Assembly: GCA_045629585.1 (NCBI GenBank)
Contig: JAZQRM010000060.1
Location: 17,312-81,311, forward strand
From: Taishania sp045629585
GTDB taxonomy: Bacteria; Bacteroidota; Bacteroidia; Flavobacteriales_D; Crocinitomicaceae
Direction: 5' to 3'
Length of the DNA stretch: 64,000 bases
Position numbers and translations under genes: made by a program. Below, piece by piece: positions 1 to 7,455 of the stretch. The notes beneath the pieces are model-generated. The model had not been told where the DNA came from, did no database searches, and was given only the letters and a program-made list of their open reading frames with translations. Within the stretch, counting starts at the first letter, position 1. The number at the start of each line of letters is the position of its first letter.

Positions 1-2840
1 TGACCTCCTGGATCAGTAAACACACCATTACAAGCTGTTACTAATGCAGGTCCAACCGGCATCACCACTGAAGGAACGATTCTAAAAGAATCAATATTTG
101 CAGAATAAGTAACATCTCCAGTAGCTGTACACGTTAGCATTAATCTATAATATGACATCGTATCTGTTCCAACCGCTAAAGGACTTGAAAAATTTGTTGC
201 TCCTGCAACAGTAACCCAAGGTCCATTTACTGATGTTGCTCTTTCCCACTGATATTGAACACCTGTATAATTTACCTGAGGAATACGTCCCGTAATTGTA
301 CTGTTACTAAAACCTGCCCTTGCACTCAACTGAATATCAACATCTTCAATTGGACCATCACATGCATAAACACATCCAATAGTTGCTTCCCATCCACGAT
401 AAGTACCAGAACCATCAGAATTAAAAGTAACAGTCAATGAACCATTATTTGCCGTTGAAATAATAGGGTTACCTAAGTTAGGTAAAGTTCCTGATCCACC
501 GAAGTTATTGATTAATGGTGTACCAGTTGCTGTATTACCATTGAAAACACGAATATAATCCCATGTAGCACTTTCCATATCGAAGAAAGTAAATGTAATC
601 TGTACAGATGCACCTGGTGAAGACGGATTGAAAACAACTGTTCCATTCTCATAAGCTGAATAGTTACCTACATCGGTACCACTATCAAAGAATGCAAAAT
701 CACATCCAGTTACAGTACTAGTACCAGTTGTAGGCATTATTACAACAGGTAAAACAGTATAAGGTTCTGGATTTGAATAAACAATTGTATTTGAAATCGT
801 ACAATTCGATTCTAAACGATAATAAGTAACTCCCGGTGCTGCAGCAGCAGTAATTGAACTCCCCCTATTTGTCGCGCCTGCAACATTTGTCCATGGTCCA
901 TTTTCTGAAGCCGATTGTTGCCATTGGTAAGTGATACCACGAGCTTGTGTTCCATTACTTACAGAAGCATTAAAAGCTCTACTCGGATAACCTTGACTTG
1001 CTGAAAATTGAGTTTGTCCTGCAACTATGGTAGCATCACAAATTGGATTCATGTTTTGTGTACAACCAATATTTGCAAGCCATCCTGCAGCAACAGTTGA
1101 TGCATTGGAAACAAAACGAACAGTTAAAGTACCATCCGGTCCTTGAGAAACAATTGGTTGCCCTGCATTTGGTAATATATTTGCACCAGAATGTTGATTA
1201 ACTAAAACTGGAGAAGCAACTGAAGACCCATCAAAAATAGATAGGAAATCACTATTTACTTGTGTATTAAACTCTGTAAATGTCAAAGTTACAGCCATTG
1301 TTGGATCATTTGGAACAATCGTAACAACGCCGTCAAAGTTATTCGCATAATTTCCAGTTAATCCAGCATCTACAAAAATTCCACTACAAGTCGTTATTGT
1401 CGAATTTCCAGCAGCAATAGGGAAATTAGGTAAAACTGTAAAAGACTGAACATTTGAATATGTTATATCTCCTGTAACTCCACACGTTAATTTAAGCCGA
1501 TAATAATACACTCCTGCAGTTGCTGGAGCAACAATATTTGCTGTAAAACTTGTACCGTTAGCAACGTTCGTCCACGGTCCTGTTAAAGAATTAGAAGTCT
1601 CCCATTGATAAGTAACACGTCCACTTGTAACCTGTGGTGCTGAACCAACAAAAGCCTGCCCTGATATACCTTCTGATCTTGTTAAAGCGATCACAACATC
1701 ATTAATCGGTCCTGCACAATTTGCCACACAAGAAATTGTTGCTGCCCAGCCATCATACTGAACAGAACCATCTGAGGAGAAACGAACAGTTAATGACCCG
1801 TCTGCAGCACTAGACATAATTGGTAAGCCACCATTTGGTAATCCGGTGTAACCTGAACTTGAATAAATTTGAGTTGCTCCAGTAGAGTTACCATTATATA
1901 TGTAAAACAAATCACAACAACTTTCCACATTAAAAGAAGTAAAAACTAACTGAACAGATGAGTTAGGACTTGCTGGATAAAAGGTCATCGTACCATTTGA
2001 ATTCCCTGTATAGTTACCTGTCGCACCGCCATTATCATAGAAATTTCCTTCACAAGCAGTAAAACTTTGACTACCATTACCCATTAGGAAAATAGCTCTC
2101 GTCTCATACTGCACAACATTTGAAAAAGTTTCCAATTGAGAAGCTGTACACAAAACTCTCATTCTGTAATACCTTATACCTGCAGTGTTAATTGCAGTAA
2201 TATTAGTTGATGCACTAGTTGCACCTGCAACATCAACCCAAGGACCAGTAGCAGTTTCTCCCATTTGCCATTGGTAAGAATAACCCGTAGCTTGCATACC
2301 TGATGCTCCAACTCTAAAAAGAGAGCCAAAACCTCCGTTAGTTGCAGAAATGGTTGCTGTAATTGTTTCTGTAGGATTACTACAAGCTGGAGCAGTAGAA
2401 GCAGTACAACCTAAAGTTGCTGCCCAACCTGCTCTTATAACAGAACCGTCTGAAGTAAAACGAACAGTTAATGATCCATCTGCTGCGGTTGAAGTATACG
2501 TTGCTCCGCCATTCGGTAGTGTCGTTCCATTCCCACTAAACAACTGAGTCGCATTTACATTGTTTCCATTAAATATGGTAACATAGTCACAACATCCTTC
2601 CAAAGTAAAAGAGGTAAATGTCAATTGAACATTTGAACCAACAACCTCTGGGTAAAAAGTTACGGTACCACTAAAACTACTTGAATAATCATTTGATGGA
2701 CCACCATCATCATAAAAAGTACCCCCGCAGGTAATTATCGAATTAACCCCACTTTGGAGGTTATAACTTTGAGCATAAGCATTCGTGCCGCTCAAGGCAT
2801 AGTAGAATACTAGCCAAAAAAGTAATAGTATTTTTTTCAT
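1..2840 (-). CDS. Giant secreted CUB/Ig-like repeat protein (3' end beyond window)
   Basis: The frame is open from an ATG at 2840 to the left edge, giving about 946 residues with no stop. It begins with a signal peptide (MKKILLLFWLVFYYALSGTNAYAQ). Four complete CUB modules follow and a fifth starts at the edge. Each opens with a Cys plus FxDxGG-type motif, has a central acidic motif (CCDYVTIFNG, CCDLFYIYNG) and ends with DGSLTVRF...GWxAxxxC. Between them are Ig-like segments of the YQWQ...GPWVxVxGAT...YYRxxxxC type. CUB modules bind calcium, proteins or glycans in extracellular proteins. In Bacteroidetes such proteins are usually T9SS-exported adhesins or matrix components, but the C-terminus that would show a sorting domain is not visible. 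Secretion is clear; adhesion is inference. Confidence 0.85.
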   Translation of the reverse strand, partial: MKKILLLFWLVFYYALSGTNAYAQSYNLQSGVNSIITCGGTFYDDGGPSNDYSSSFSGTVTFYPEVVGSNVQLTFTSFTLEGCCDYVTIFNGNNVNATQLFSGNGTTLPNGGATYTSTAADGSLTVRFTSDGSVIRAGWAATLGCTASTAPACSNPTETITATISATNGGFGSLFRVGASGMQATGYSYQWQMGETATGPWVDVAGATSASTNITAINTAGIRYYRMRVLCTASQLETFSNVVQYETRAIFLMGNGSQSFTACEGNFYDNGGATGNYTGNSNGTMTFYPASPNSSVQLVFTSFNVESCCDLFYIYNGNSTGATQIYSSSGYTGLPNGGLPIMSSAADGSLTVRFSSDGSVQYDGWAATISCVANCAGPINDVVIALTRSEGISGQAFVGSAPQVTSGRVTYQWETSNSLTGPWTNVANGTSFTANIVAPATAGVYYYRLKLTCGVTGDITYSNVQSFTVLPNFPIAAGNSTITTCSGIFVDAGLTGNYANNFDGVVTIVPNDPTMAVTLTFTEFNTQVNSDFLSIFDGSSVASPVLVNQHSGANILPNAGQPIVSQGPDGTLTVRFVSNASTVAAGWLANIGCTQNMNPICDATIVAGQTQFSASQGYPSRAFNASVSNGTQARGITYQWQQSASENGPWTNVAGATNRGSSITAAAAPGVTYYRLESNCTISNTIVYSNPEPYTVLPVVIMPTTGTSTVTGCDFAFFDSGTDVGNYSAYENGTVVFNPSSPGASVQITFTFFDMESATWDYIRVFNGNTATGTPLINNFGGSGTLPNLGNPIISTANNGSLTVTFNSDGSGTYRGWEATIGCVYACDGPIEDVDIQLSARAGFSNSTITGRIPQVNYTGVQYQWERATSVNGPWVTVAGATNFSSPLAVGTDTMSYYRLMLTCTATGDVTYSANIDSFRIVPSVVMPVGPALVTACNGVFTDPGG
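30..2732 (-). repeat. Tandem CUB + Ig-like modules, period about 670-685 bp
   Basis: The first Cys codon of successive CUB modules falls near 2729, 2055, 1388, 703 and 31, a regular spacing of about 667-685 bp (223-228 residues). Each unit is one CUB domain followed by one Ig-like domain. The copies are clearly homologous but diverged, so this is an old protein-level repeat rather than a recent DNA duplication. The paired CC before the acidic motif is present in the first two modules and absent from the third (NSDFLSIFDG) and fourth (ATWDYIRVFNG). Confidence 0.75.
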
Positions 2841-3236
2841 TTGAGTAATAGAAATATGTTCGATAAAATTAATACATTTTTCTAATTATGAAAAGTTTTT
2901 TTTTACAACGAATACTATTCCCTTATAAATTTAAGGAAGAAACCTAAATCACATACCGAAGGGCTAAGCAAAAATGCTTGAACATTATGCAAACCTAAAA
3001 AAATACAAATTATAAAAAACTGAGAATTTAACTATTTTTAGATTCCTACTGTCATCTAATTTAACTATATAAACATCTATTAAATTATCATCTAATCTTT
3101 TAGTACATGGATAATGTAAATTATCTTTGGTTGTATAAGAATACATTGTTACAGCAACTCCAGCAATGATTTAATGTTTCATAAATGTAAACTTACGCTT
3201 TAGCATAGACAATGGAAAAATAAATAATAAACTTAC
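2841..3236. other. Intergenic region with one possible small ORF
   Basis: AT-rich spacer between the acyl-CoA reductase stop and the CUB-protein start, expected to hold the CUB gene promoter. I see no clear TAnnTTTG box; a 7-of-8 match (TAATTTTA on the minus strand) lies near 2865-2872. A minus-strand ORF of 53 codons (2985-3146, beginning MYSYTTKDNLHYPC) has protein-like composition, but I recognise no family and cannot tell it from chance. Confidence 0.3.
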
Positions 3237-4283
3237 TTAATTCAATGACTGTAGCCAATCCATCGTATTTATATTATCCGCATAATCAATTACTGTTGGC
3301 TCTTGCGCTTTCCCAAAAGGAAAGTAATCCTGTCCTACTACAACCTGAATCTCCTCTTTCTTTTCCTCTAGATATGCATCAACCTCTGCTTGACTCTCAT
3401 ATTCATGGTAGAACAACATTGCCAATGGAGAGTGCAAATCCCTTGTTTCTCTCAAGAGAATGAAATTATTATCTAAAAGGTTTATTAAATTCAATAAATG
3501 TACAGCTCTGTTATAATCATAATTATTTGAATATTTGAAATGGTTTATTATATCTCCATAGGGATAAATTGCTTCAAAAAATGAATCAAATTTGTACCCT
3601 TTTGGAACTATTAAATGAGACACATTTCTACATCCCAACCCAAAATAGGTGAAAATATCTTTCCCTAAATCAAATAATTCCTCTGTTGTTTCATTTCCGG
3701 TTAAAACAGCGACGGAAGTTCTATTCCCTCTAAAGATATGTGGATATTTCCCAAAATATTGTTGGAAATAATTTTGAGAATTATTGCTTCCAGTCGCAAT
3801 AACAGCTTCGATACCTTCCATTTTACCTTGCACTAACACCATTCTATCTCCTAGAACTGGATTAATAGCTATCAAAGTTTCTTTAATCGCAGGCATTAAG
3901 AATTTATCATCTGAAGACAACTTACATAAAGCAATATTTCCAGAAATAAGTACACACAAAACATCATGAAAACCAACCAGTGGAATATTACCAGCCATTA
4001 TCAAAGCAACATTTTTTGGATTTTCTGAAAACAAATAATTACCGCTCCATTCTGTAAGCTTTTCCTCTGTCAACCAACTTCCAATACCTCTGAATGCATT
4101 TCTGACACTAACAGATGTATACCAATTATTATAACGCTCCATTTGTATAGACAACTCAACCAACTTTTCAAATTGATGTAGGCCACATCCCATCTGCTCG
4201 CTGTAAACATTATCTCCAGTACCAATCGCACGTAATATTTCTCCTAATTGCGCGAACGCTTCTATAATTGCTTTTCTTTCCAC
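3237..4283 (-). CDS. LuxC-type acyl-CoA reductase
   Basis: Acyl-CoA reductase of the LuxC/aldehyde dehydrogenase superfamily. Known members reduce fatty acyl-CoA or acyl-enzyme thioesters to aldehydes with NADPH. Family landmarks are AGNIPLVGFHD, the IATGSNNS block and the YFGLGCRNVSHL active-site region with the candidate catalytic Cys. In Bacteroidetes it is typically beside a dicluster ferredoxin, as here (divergent, at 4385). A longer GTG start at 4319 is possible. I prefer the GTG at 4283 because homologs begin at this point (ERKAIIEAFAQLGEIL) and a TAATTTTG -7 box at 4289-4296 lies just upstream. No other lux genes are visible, so bioluminescence is not implied. Confidence 0.85.
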   Translation of the reverse strand: MERKAIIEAFAQLGEILRAIGTGDNVYSEQMGCGLHQFEKLVELSIQMERYNNWYTSVSVRNAFRGIGSWLTEEKLTEWSGNYLFSENPKNVALIMAGNIPLVGFHDVLCVLISGNIALCKLSSDDKFLMPAIKETLIAINPVLGDRMVLVQGKMEGIEAVIATGSNNSQNYFQQYFGKYPHIFRGNRTSVAVLTGNETTEELFDLGKDIFTYFGLGCRNVSHLIVPKGYKFDSFFEAIYPYGDIINHFKYSNNYDYNRAVHLLNLINLLDNNFILLRETRDLHSPLAMLFYHEYESQAEVDAYLEEKKEEIQVVVGQDYFPFGKAQEPTVIDYADNINTMDWLQSLN

Positions 4284-4288
4284 AGCTA

Positions 4289-4296
4289 CAAAATTA
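4289..4296 (-). promoter_or_regulatory. Putative -7 box for acyl-CoA reductase
   Basis: TAATTTTG on the minus strand matches the Bacteroidetes TAnnTTTG -7 consensus. It ends 5 nt before the proposed GTG start, implying an almost leaderless mRNA. No TTG is found about 20 nt upstream. Confidence 0.4.
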
Positions 4297-4361
4297 CAAG
4301 GCTTGAATGATATTGACACATAAAAGCTATTTTTTTTACCTTTTATTTTGGGAAACGTAAC

Positions 4362-4369
4362 TATATTTG
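4362..4369 (+). promoter_or_regulatory. Putative -7 box for ferredoxin
   Basis: TATATTTG fits TAnnTTTG and lies 15 nt before the ferredoxin ATG at 4385. A good -33 TTG at the usual spacing is absent. Confidence 0.45.
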
Positions 4370-4384
4370 TAGAAAAAAATCAAG

Positions 4385-4732
4385 ATGGCGATAATGATTA
4401 CCGAAGAGTGTATCAATTGTGGTGCATGTGAACCGGAATGTCCAAATACGGCAATTTACGAAGGAGGTATGGAGTGGAAATACTCTGACGGTACTTCTTT
4501 AACAGGTGATATTACAACATTAAATGGTGAAGACATGAATGCAGATGATGTACATGAACCAAAAGACATGGATGTATATTATATTGTTACAGATAAATGT
4601 ACAGAATGTGTAGGTTTTCATGACGAACCACAATGTGCTGCCGTATGCCCTGTTGACTGTTGCGTTGACGATCCTGATTATAGAGAAAGTGAAGACGAAT
4701 TACTTGCGAAGAAAGACTTCATGCACTTGTAA
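4385..4732 (+). CDS. 4Fe-4S dicluster ferredoxin
   Basis: 115-residue low-potential electron carrier for two iron-sulfur clusters. The first cluster motif is C9xxC12xxC15xxxC19P. The second is C72xxC75, then C84xxxC88P with further Cys at 92 and 93; the insert between C75 and C84 is typical of Alvin-type (Allochromatium-like) ferredoxins. An acidic stretch of about 45 residues separates the motifs. It is transcribed divergently from the acyl-CoA reductase, a pairing conserved in Bacteroidetes, so it may supply electrons to a shared pathway (inference). Soluble cytoplasmic protein; ends in a bidirectional terminator. Confidence 0.92.
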   Translation: MAIMITEECINCGACEPECPNTAIYEGGMEWKYSDGTSLTGDITTLNGEDMNADDVHEPKDMDVYYIVTDKCTECVGFHDEPQCAAVCPVDCCVDDPDYRESEDELLAKKDFMHL

Positions 4733-4770
4733 TAAACATATGATAACATTTATATTCAAATGTGAATACT

Positions 4771-4800
4771 AAAAAAGAGGAATAATGTTTCCTCTTTTTT
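4771..4800. terminator. Bidirectional intrinsic terminator
   Basis: A perfect 12-bp stem (4771-4782 with 4789-4800) and 6-nt loop, with A- and T-runs at its ends, lies between the convergent ferredoxin and RlpA-like genes and can serve both. Confidence 0.85.
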
Positions 4801-4809
4801 ATTTTAAAG

Positions 4810-5169
4810 CTATTCTAAACTTGAGTTTATAATGGAGATCTCAACCTTTGCAATCCCTTGACGAACAAAATTAAGCTGTTTAGCCGCTAGAAGGCTTAAA
4901 TCAATAACAAATGCTGATCGCTGAGGTAATCTATCATTAATTTTAACAACAACCACCGAATCATTTGCCATATTCTTCACACTAACTATAGTCCCAAAAG
5001 GTAAGCTCTTATGTGCTCCCGTGAGAAGTTTTTGATTAAAAACCTCTCCTGACGACGTCTTACGTCCCTGAAAAGCACTTGCATAATAAGTTGCCTTTCC
5101 AACTTCTACACTATTACTCGAAAAACCGAAAAGCAAAGTTGCAATAATCCCCCAACCCCATATTCTCAT
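4810..5169 (-). CDS. RlpA-like double-psi beta-barrel secreted protein
   Basis: 119 residues. An N-terminal hydrophobic signal (MRIWGWGIIATLLFGFSS) without a lipobox Cys is followed by a single DPBB domain. Hallmarks are GKATYYASAFQGRKTSSGEVF, then LPFGTIVSVKN and VVKINDRLPQ...VIDLS. RlpA proteins bind or cleave denuded peptidoglycan at septa, and the classical catalytic Asp lies in the NDR region seen here. It lacks the SPOR domain of E. coli RlpA, so it is a minimal form. Likely periplasmic; enzymatic activity is inferred from the family. Confidence 0.85.
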   Translation of the reverse strand: MRIWGWGIIATLLFGFSSNSVEVGKATYYASAFQGRKTSSGEVFNQKLLTGAHKSLPFGTIVSVKNMANDSVVVVKINDRLPQRSAFVIDLSLLAAKQLNFVRQGIAKVEISIINSSLE

Positions 5170-5327
5170 AGACTTAAATCTTCTATTTAGCGAGACCTAA
5201 TCAACAAAAATCAAGCCAACAATAAAAACGCTAAATACCAACACATTACAATTCAAATAAAGGTAATGTTCATAGCTTATTTCCTATTCATTAAGCTAAT
5301 CGTTAACCTAATCACATTATTATCCAT

Positions 5328-5335
5328 TATGTTTG
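5328..5335 (+). promoter_or_regulatory. Putative -7 box for MmcQ/YjbR gene
   Basis: TATGTTTG fits TAnnTTTG and ends 11 nt before ATG 5347. It overlaps the alternative ATG at 5329, which favours 5347 as the start. Confidence 0.35.
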
Positions 5336-5346
5336 TACAAAAAAAG

Positions 5347-5694
5347 ATGGACATACAATGGGTACAATCTATTTGCATGAGTTTCAAAGGTACAACCGAA
5401 GACCTTAAATGGGAGCACAATCTATGTTTTTGCGTAAAAGAAAAGATCTTTTGTATATTAAATATAGATCATACACCTCCAACGCTAGGAATAAAAGTTA
5501 CAGCTGAAGAGTTTGAATTACTCATTTCAGAAAAAGGGATCAATCCTTCGCCCTATTTAAGTCGTGGAAATTGGATTACAATAAACAATGAGACAACATT
5601 AACCCGCATAGAGCTTGAAGAGTTTATTAAACAATCCTACGTAATTATTAAAAACAAACTACCCAAACGAATTCAATCAGAACTTTCTGAATAA
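5347..5694 (+). CDS. MmcQ/YjbR family protein
   Basis: 115 residues, the usual size for this family of small cytoplasmic CyaY-like-fold proteins (annotated as DNA-binding; function unproven). It begins MDIQWVQSICMSFKGTTEDLKW, matching the family start of a helix followed by an LPGxxED-like turn. It ends with the SYVIIKNKLPKR helix. The frame is open upstream to an ATG at 5266, but that would add a hydrophobic 27-residue extension foreign to the family. I therefore start at 5347. Confidence 0.8.
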   Translation: MDIQWVQSICMSFKGTTEDLKWEHNLCFCVKEKIFCILNIDHTPPTLGIKVTAEEFELLISEKGINPSPYLSRGNWITINNETTLTRIELEEFIKQSYVIIKNKLPKRIQSELSE

Positions 5695-5770
5695 GAATAA
5701 TCAATTATCTTTATACTAGGTTAACAATTTTTCATTTATCTCTCACGACATTAATCATCTATCAATACCG

Positions 5771-6331
5771 ATGCACATTATTGACTTTCTACAACTAAAT
5801 AACAATCTTCCATCTGACATAATAGCCCTTTTTCAATCAGAAGTACAAAATCAAACATTAAAAAAAGGCACACAGATAATAGAAACAGGAAGTAGGAACA
5901 AAAATGTTTATTTCATTGAAGAAGGCCTGACTCGTATGTATTATTTAAAAGAAGATAAATCGATTACTCATCTTTTTTCTGATCAACATCAATTATTCAC
6001 AAATATAGAGGTGATTTACTACGACGAACCTAGCTATTATAACATTGAATGCCTGGAAGATTGTCAACTGAATATTATGAATTACGACCGAATCATTGAG
6101 CTTGCGCAAACACACCCCATTTTAGATCAAATTACGAGAAACCTTCTATTTGAATCGCTTTATCGACTATCCAATCGAATACGTTCCATACAATTTCAAT
6201 CTGCAGAAGATAGATATAAAGACTTGTTAAACAATTATCCAGAAATTTTGCAACGTACCTCACTTGGACATATAGCTTCCTATTTAGGTATATCTCAATC
6301 AACACTCAGTGTTATCAGAGGGAAAATATAA
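5771..6331 (+). CDS. Crp/Fnr family transcriptional regulator
   Basis: 186 residues. An N-terminal cyclic-nucleotide-binding-like beta-roll (about 20-115; KKGTQIIETGSRNKNVYFIEEG) and a dimer helix are followed by a C-terminal helix-turn-helix (LGHIASYLGISQSTLSVIRG). There are no FNR-type Cys residues, and I do not see the arginine signature of cAMP binding. It lies immediately upstream of the RND efflux genes on the same strand and may control them; that is inference from position. Confidence 0.88.
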   Translation: MHIIDFLQLNNNLPSDIIALFQSEVQNQTLKKGTQIIETGSRNKNVYFIEEGLTRMYYLKEDKSITHLFSDQHQLFTNIEVIYYDEPSYYNIECLEDCQLNIMNYDRIIELAQTHPILDQITRNLLFESLYRLSNRIRSIQFQSAEDRYKDLLNNYPEILQRTSLGHIASYLGISQSTLSVIRGKI

Positions 6332-6392
6332 TTTTATACATTATTAACATCCGATTTTTAGAAATCTAAAAAATAAAACCAACTTTAGACCA

Positions 6393-6400
6393 TACATTTG
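6393..6400 (+). promoter_or_regulatory. Putative -7 box for efflux operon
   Basis: TACATTTG fits TAnnTTTG. Its last three bases form the TTG at 6398, a tempting but false start codon. The ATG at 6410 follows 9 nt after the box. Confidence 0.5.
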
Positions 6401-6409
6401 TTGCATAAA

Positions 6410-7447
6410 ATGAATCACATGCAACAGAATATTTGGCGAATTTCACTTCTATGCTTGAGCATAATTGCTTGTAAACCATCTACAAATAAAACCACAAGTA
6501 AACCTACTCCAAGCGTAAAACTTGAAACGGTGGCAACACAATCAGATACCTATATCTTACAATTATCTGGAAATATAGACGGGAAACAAACCGTTAAACT
6601 TGGTTTTATGGTTGCTGGTAAAATAGATCAATTCCCAGTGAATGAAGGTGACCTTGTTACAAAAGGAAAAACACTTGCTAAACTGGAACAAAATCAATAT
6701 CAAATTGCTGTTAATTTAGCCTCATTACAAGTAAAGCAGCTAGAAGATGAATATAACCGCTTAAACAAAATGCGCCAAAAAGATGCTCTATCTGCGAGTG
6801 ATTTTGAAAAAATAAGCATCGGTCTACTACAAGCTAAAGAACAATTAAAACTTCAACAAATAAACCTAGATCATACCATTTTGAAATCACCAATCAATGG
6901 AATGATTGTAAAAAAATTAAATCAAACTGGAGAAATAGTAGCACAAGGCTATCCTGTCGTTGTTGTTTCTGATATACGTAAAGTAAATGTTTTGGCTTAT
7001 GTTCCTGAACAGGATCTACAATACATTAAAATAGGACAAAAAACAGAAGTTAACATTCAAGCTCTTGGCAAAATATACACAGGTATCATTCAAGAAGTTG
7101 GTGGAATGGCTGAAGCCACTACTCGATCATTTACAATAAAAGTAGAAGTCGATAACCCTGATTACAGTATTCGACCTGGTATGATTGCACAGGTGACCAT
7201 TCCAACAAATCAAGAACGAATTATAATTGGAGTACCAACACAATCCGTTTTAAGAGATATCGATGGTAAAACATATGTTTACCTATTTGACGAGACAAAA
7301 AAGACAGTCTTTAAACGATTCGTGACATTAGGAAATGTATTAGGGAAACAAATTGAAATCACCAACGGCCTTATTGAAGGCGACAAAGTTGTTTCTAGCG
7401 GCCAAAACCGTTTGTCTGAAGGAATAGAAGTAGTAATTTTTCAATAG
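6410..7447 (+). CDS. RND efflux periplasmic adaptor lipoprotein
   Basis: Membrane-fusion protein (HlyD/AcrA family) linking an inner-membrane RND pump to a TolC-like channel. The lipobox is SIIAC with the lipidated Cys at residue 21. Then come a lipoyl half-motif (KIDQFPVNEGDLVTKGKTLAKL), a short coiled-coil hairpin, the second lipoyl half (LKSPINGMIVKKLNQTGEIV), and the beta-barrel and membrane-proximal domains. Length (345 aa) is normal. The pump gene starts 8 bp downstream. A TTG start at 6398 is rejected because it lies inside a -7 box. Confidence 0.93.
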   Translation: MNHMQQNIWRISLLCLSIIACKPSTNKTTSKPTPSVKLETVATQSDTYILQLSGNIDGKQTVKLGFMVAGKIDQFPVNEGDLVTKGKTLAKLEQNQYQIAVNLASLQVKQLEDEYNRLNKMRQKDALSASDFEKISIGLLQAKEQLKLQQINLDHTILKSPINGMIVKKLNQTGEIVAQGYPVVVVSDIRKVNVLAYVPEQDLQYIKIGQKTEVNIQALGKIYTGIIQEVGGMAEATTRSFTIKVEVDNPDYSIRPGMIAQVTIPTNQERIIIGVPTQSVLRDIDGKTYVYLFDETKKTVFKRFVTLGNVLGKQIEITNGLIEGDKVVSSGQNRLSEGIEVVIFQ

Positions 7448-7455
7448 TTTAAATT

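Noticed and set aside
255..2547. Plus-strand ORFs at 255-440 and 2350-2547
   Set aside because: They lie opposite the CUB/Ig-like gene and have Thr/Ser- or Val-rich shadow composition.
3237..4319. Bioluminescence system, because of the LuxC-type reductase
   Set aside because: No luxA, luxB, luxD or luxE-like genes are nearby; the reductase-ferredoxin pair is common in non-luminous Bacteroidetes.
5266..5346. Membrane-anchored form of the MmcQ/YjbR protein
   Set aside because: The hydrophobic extension is absent from the family and a -7 promoter box lies inside it.
6398..6409. TTG start of the efflux adaptor
   Set aside because: It is the last three bases of a TACATTTG -7 box; ATG 6410 gives a normal lipoprotein signal.
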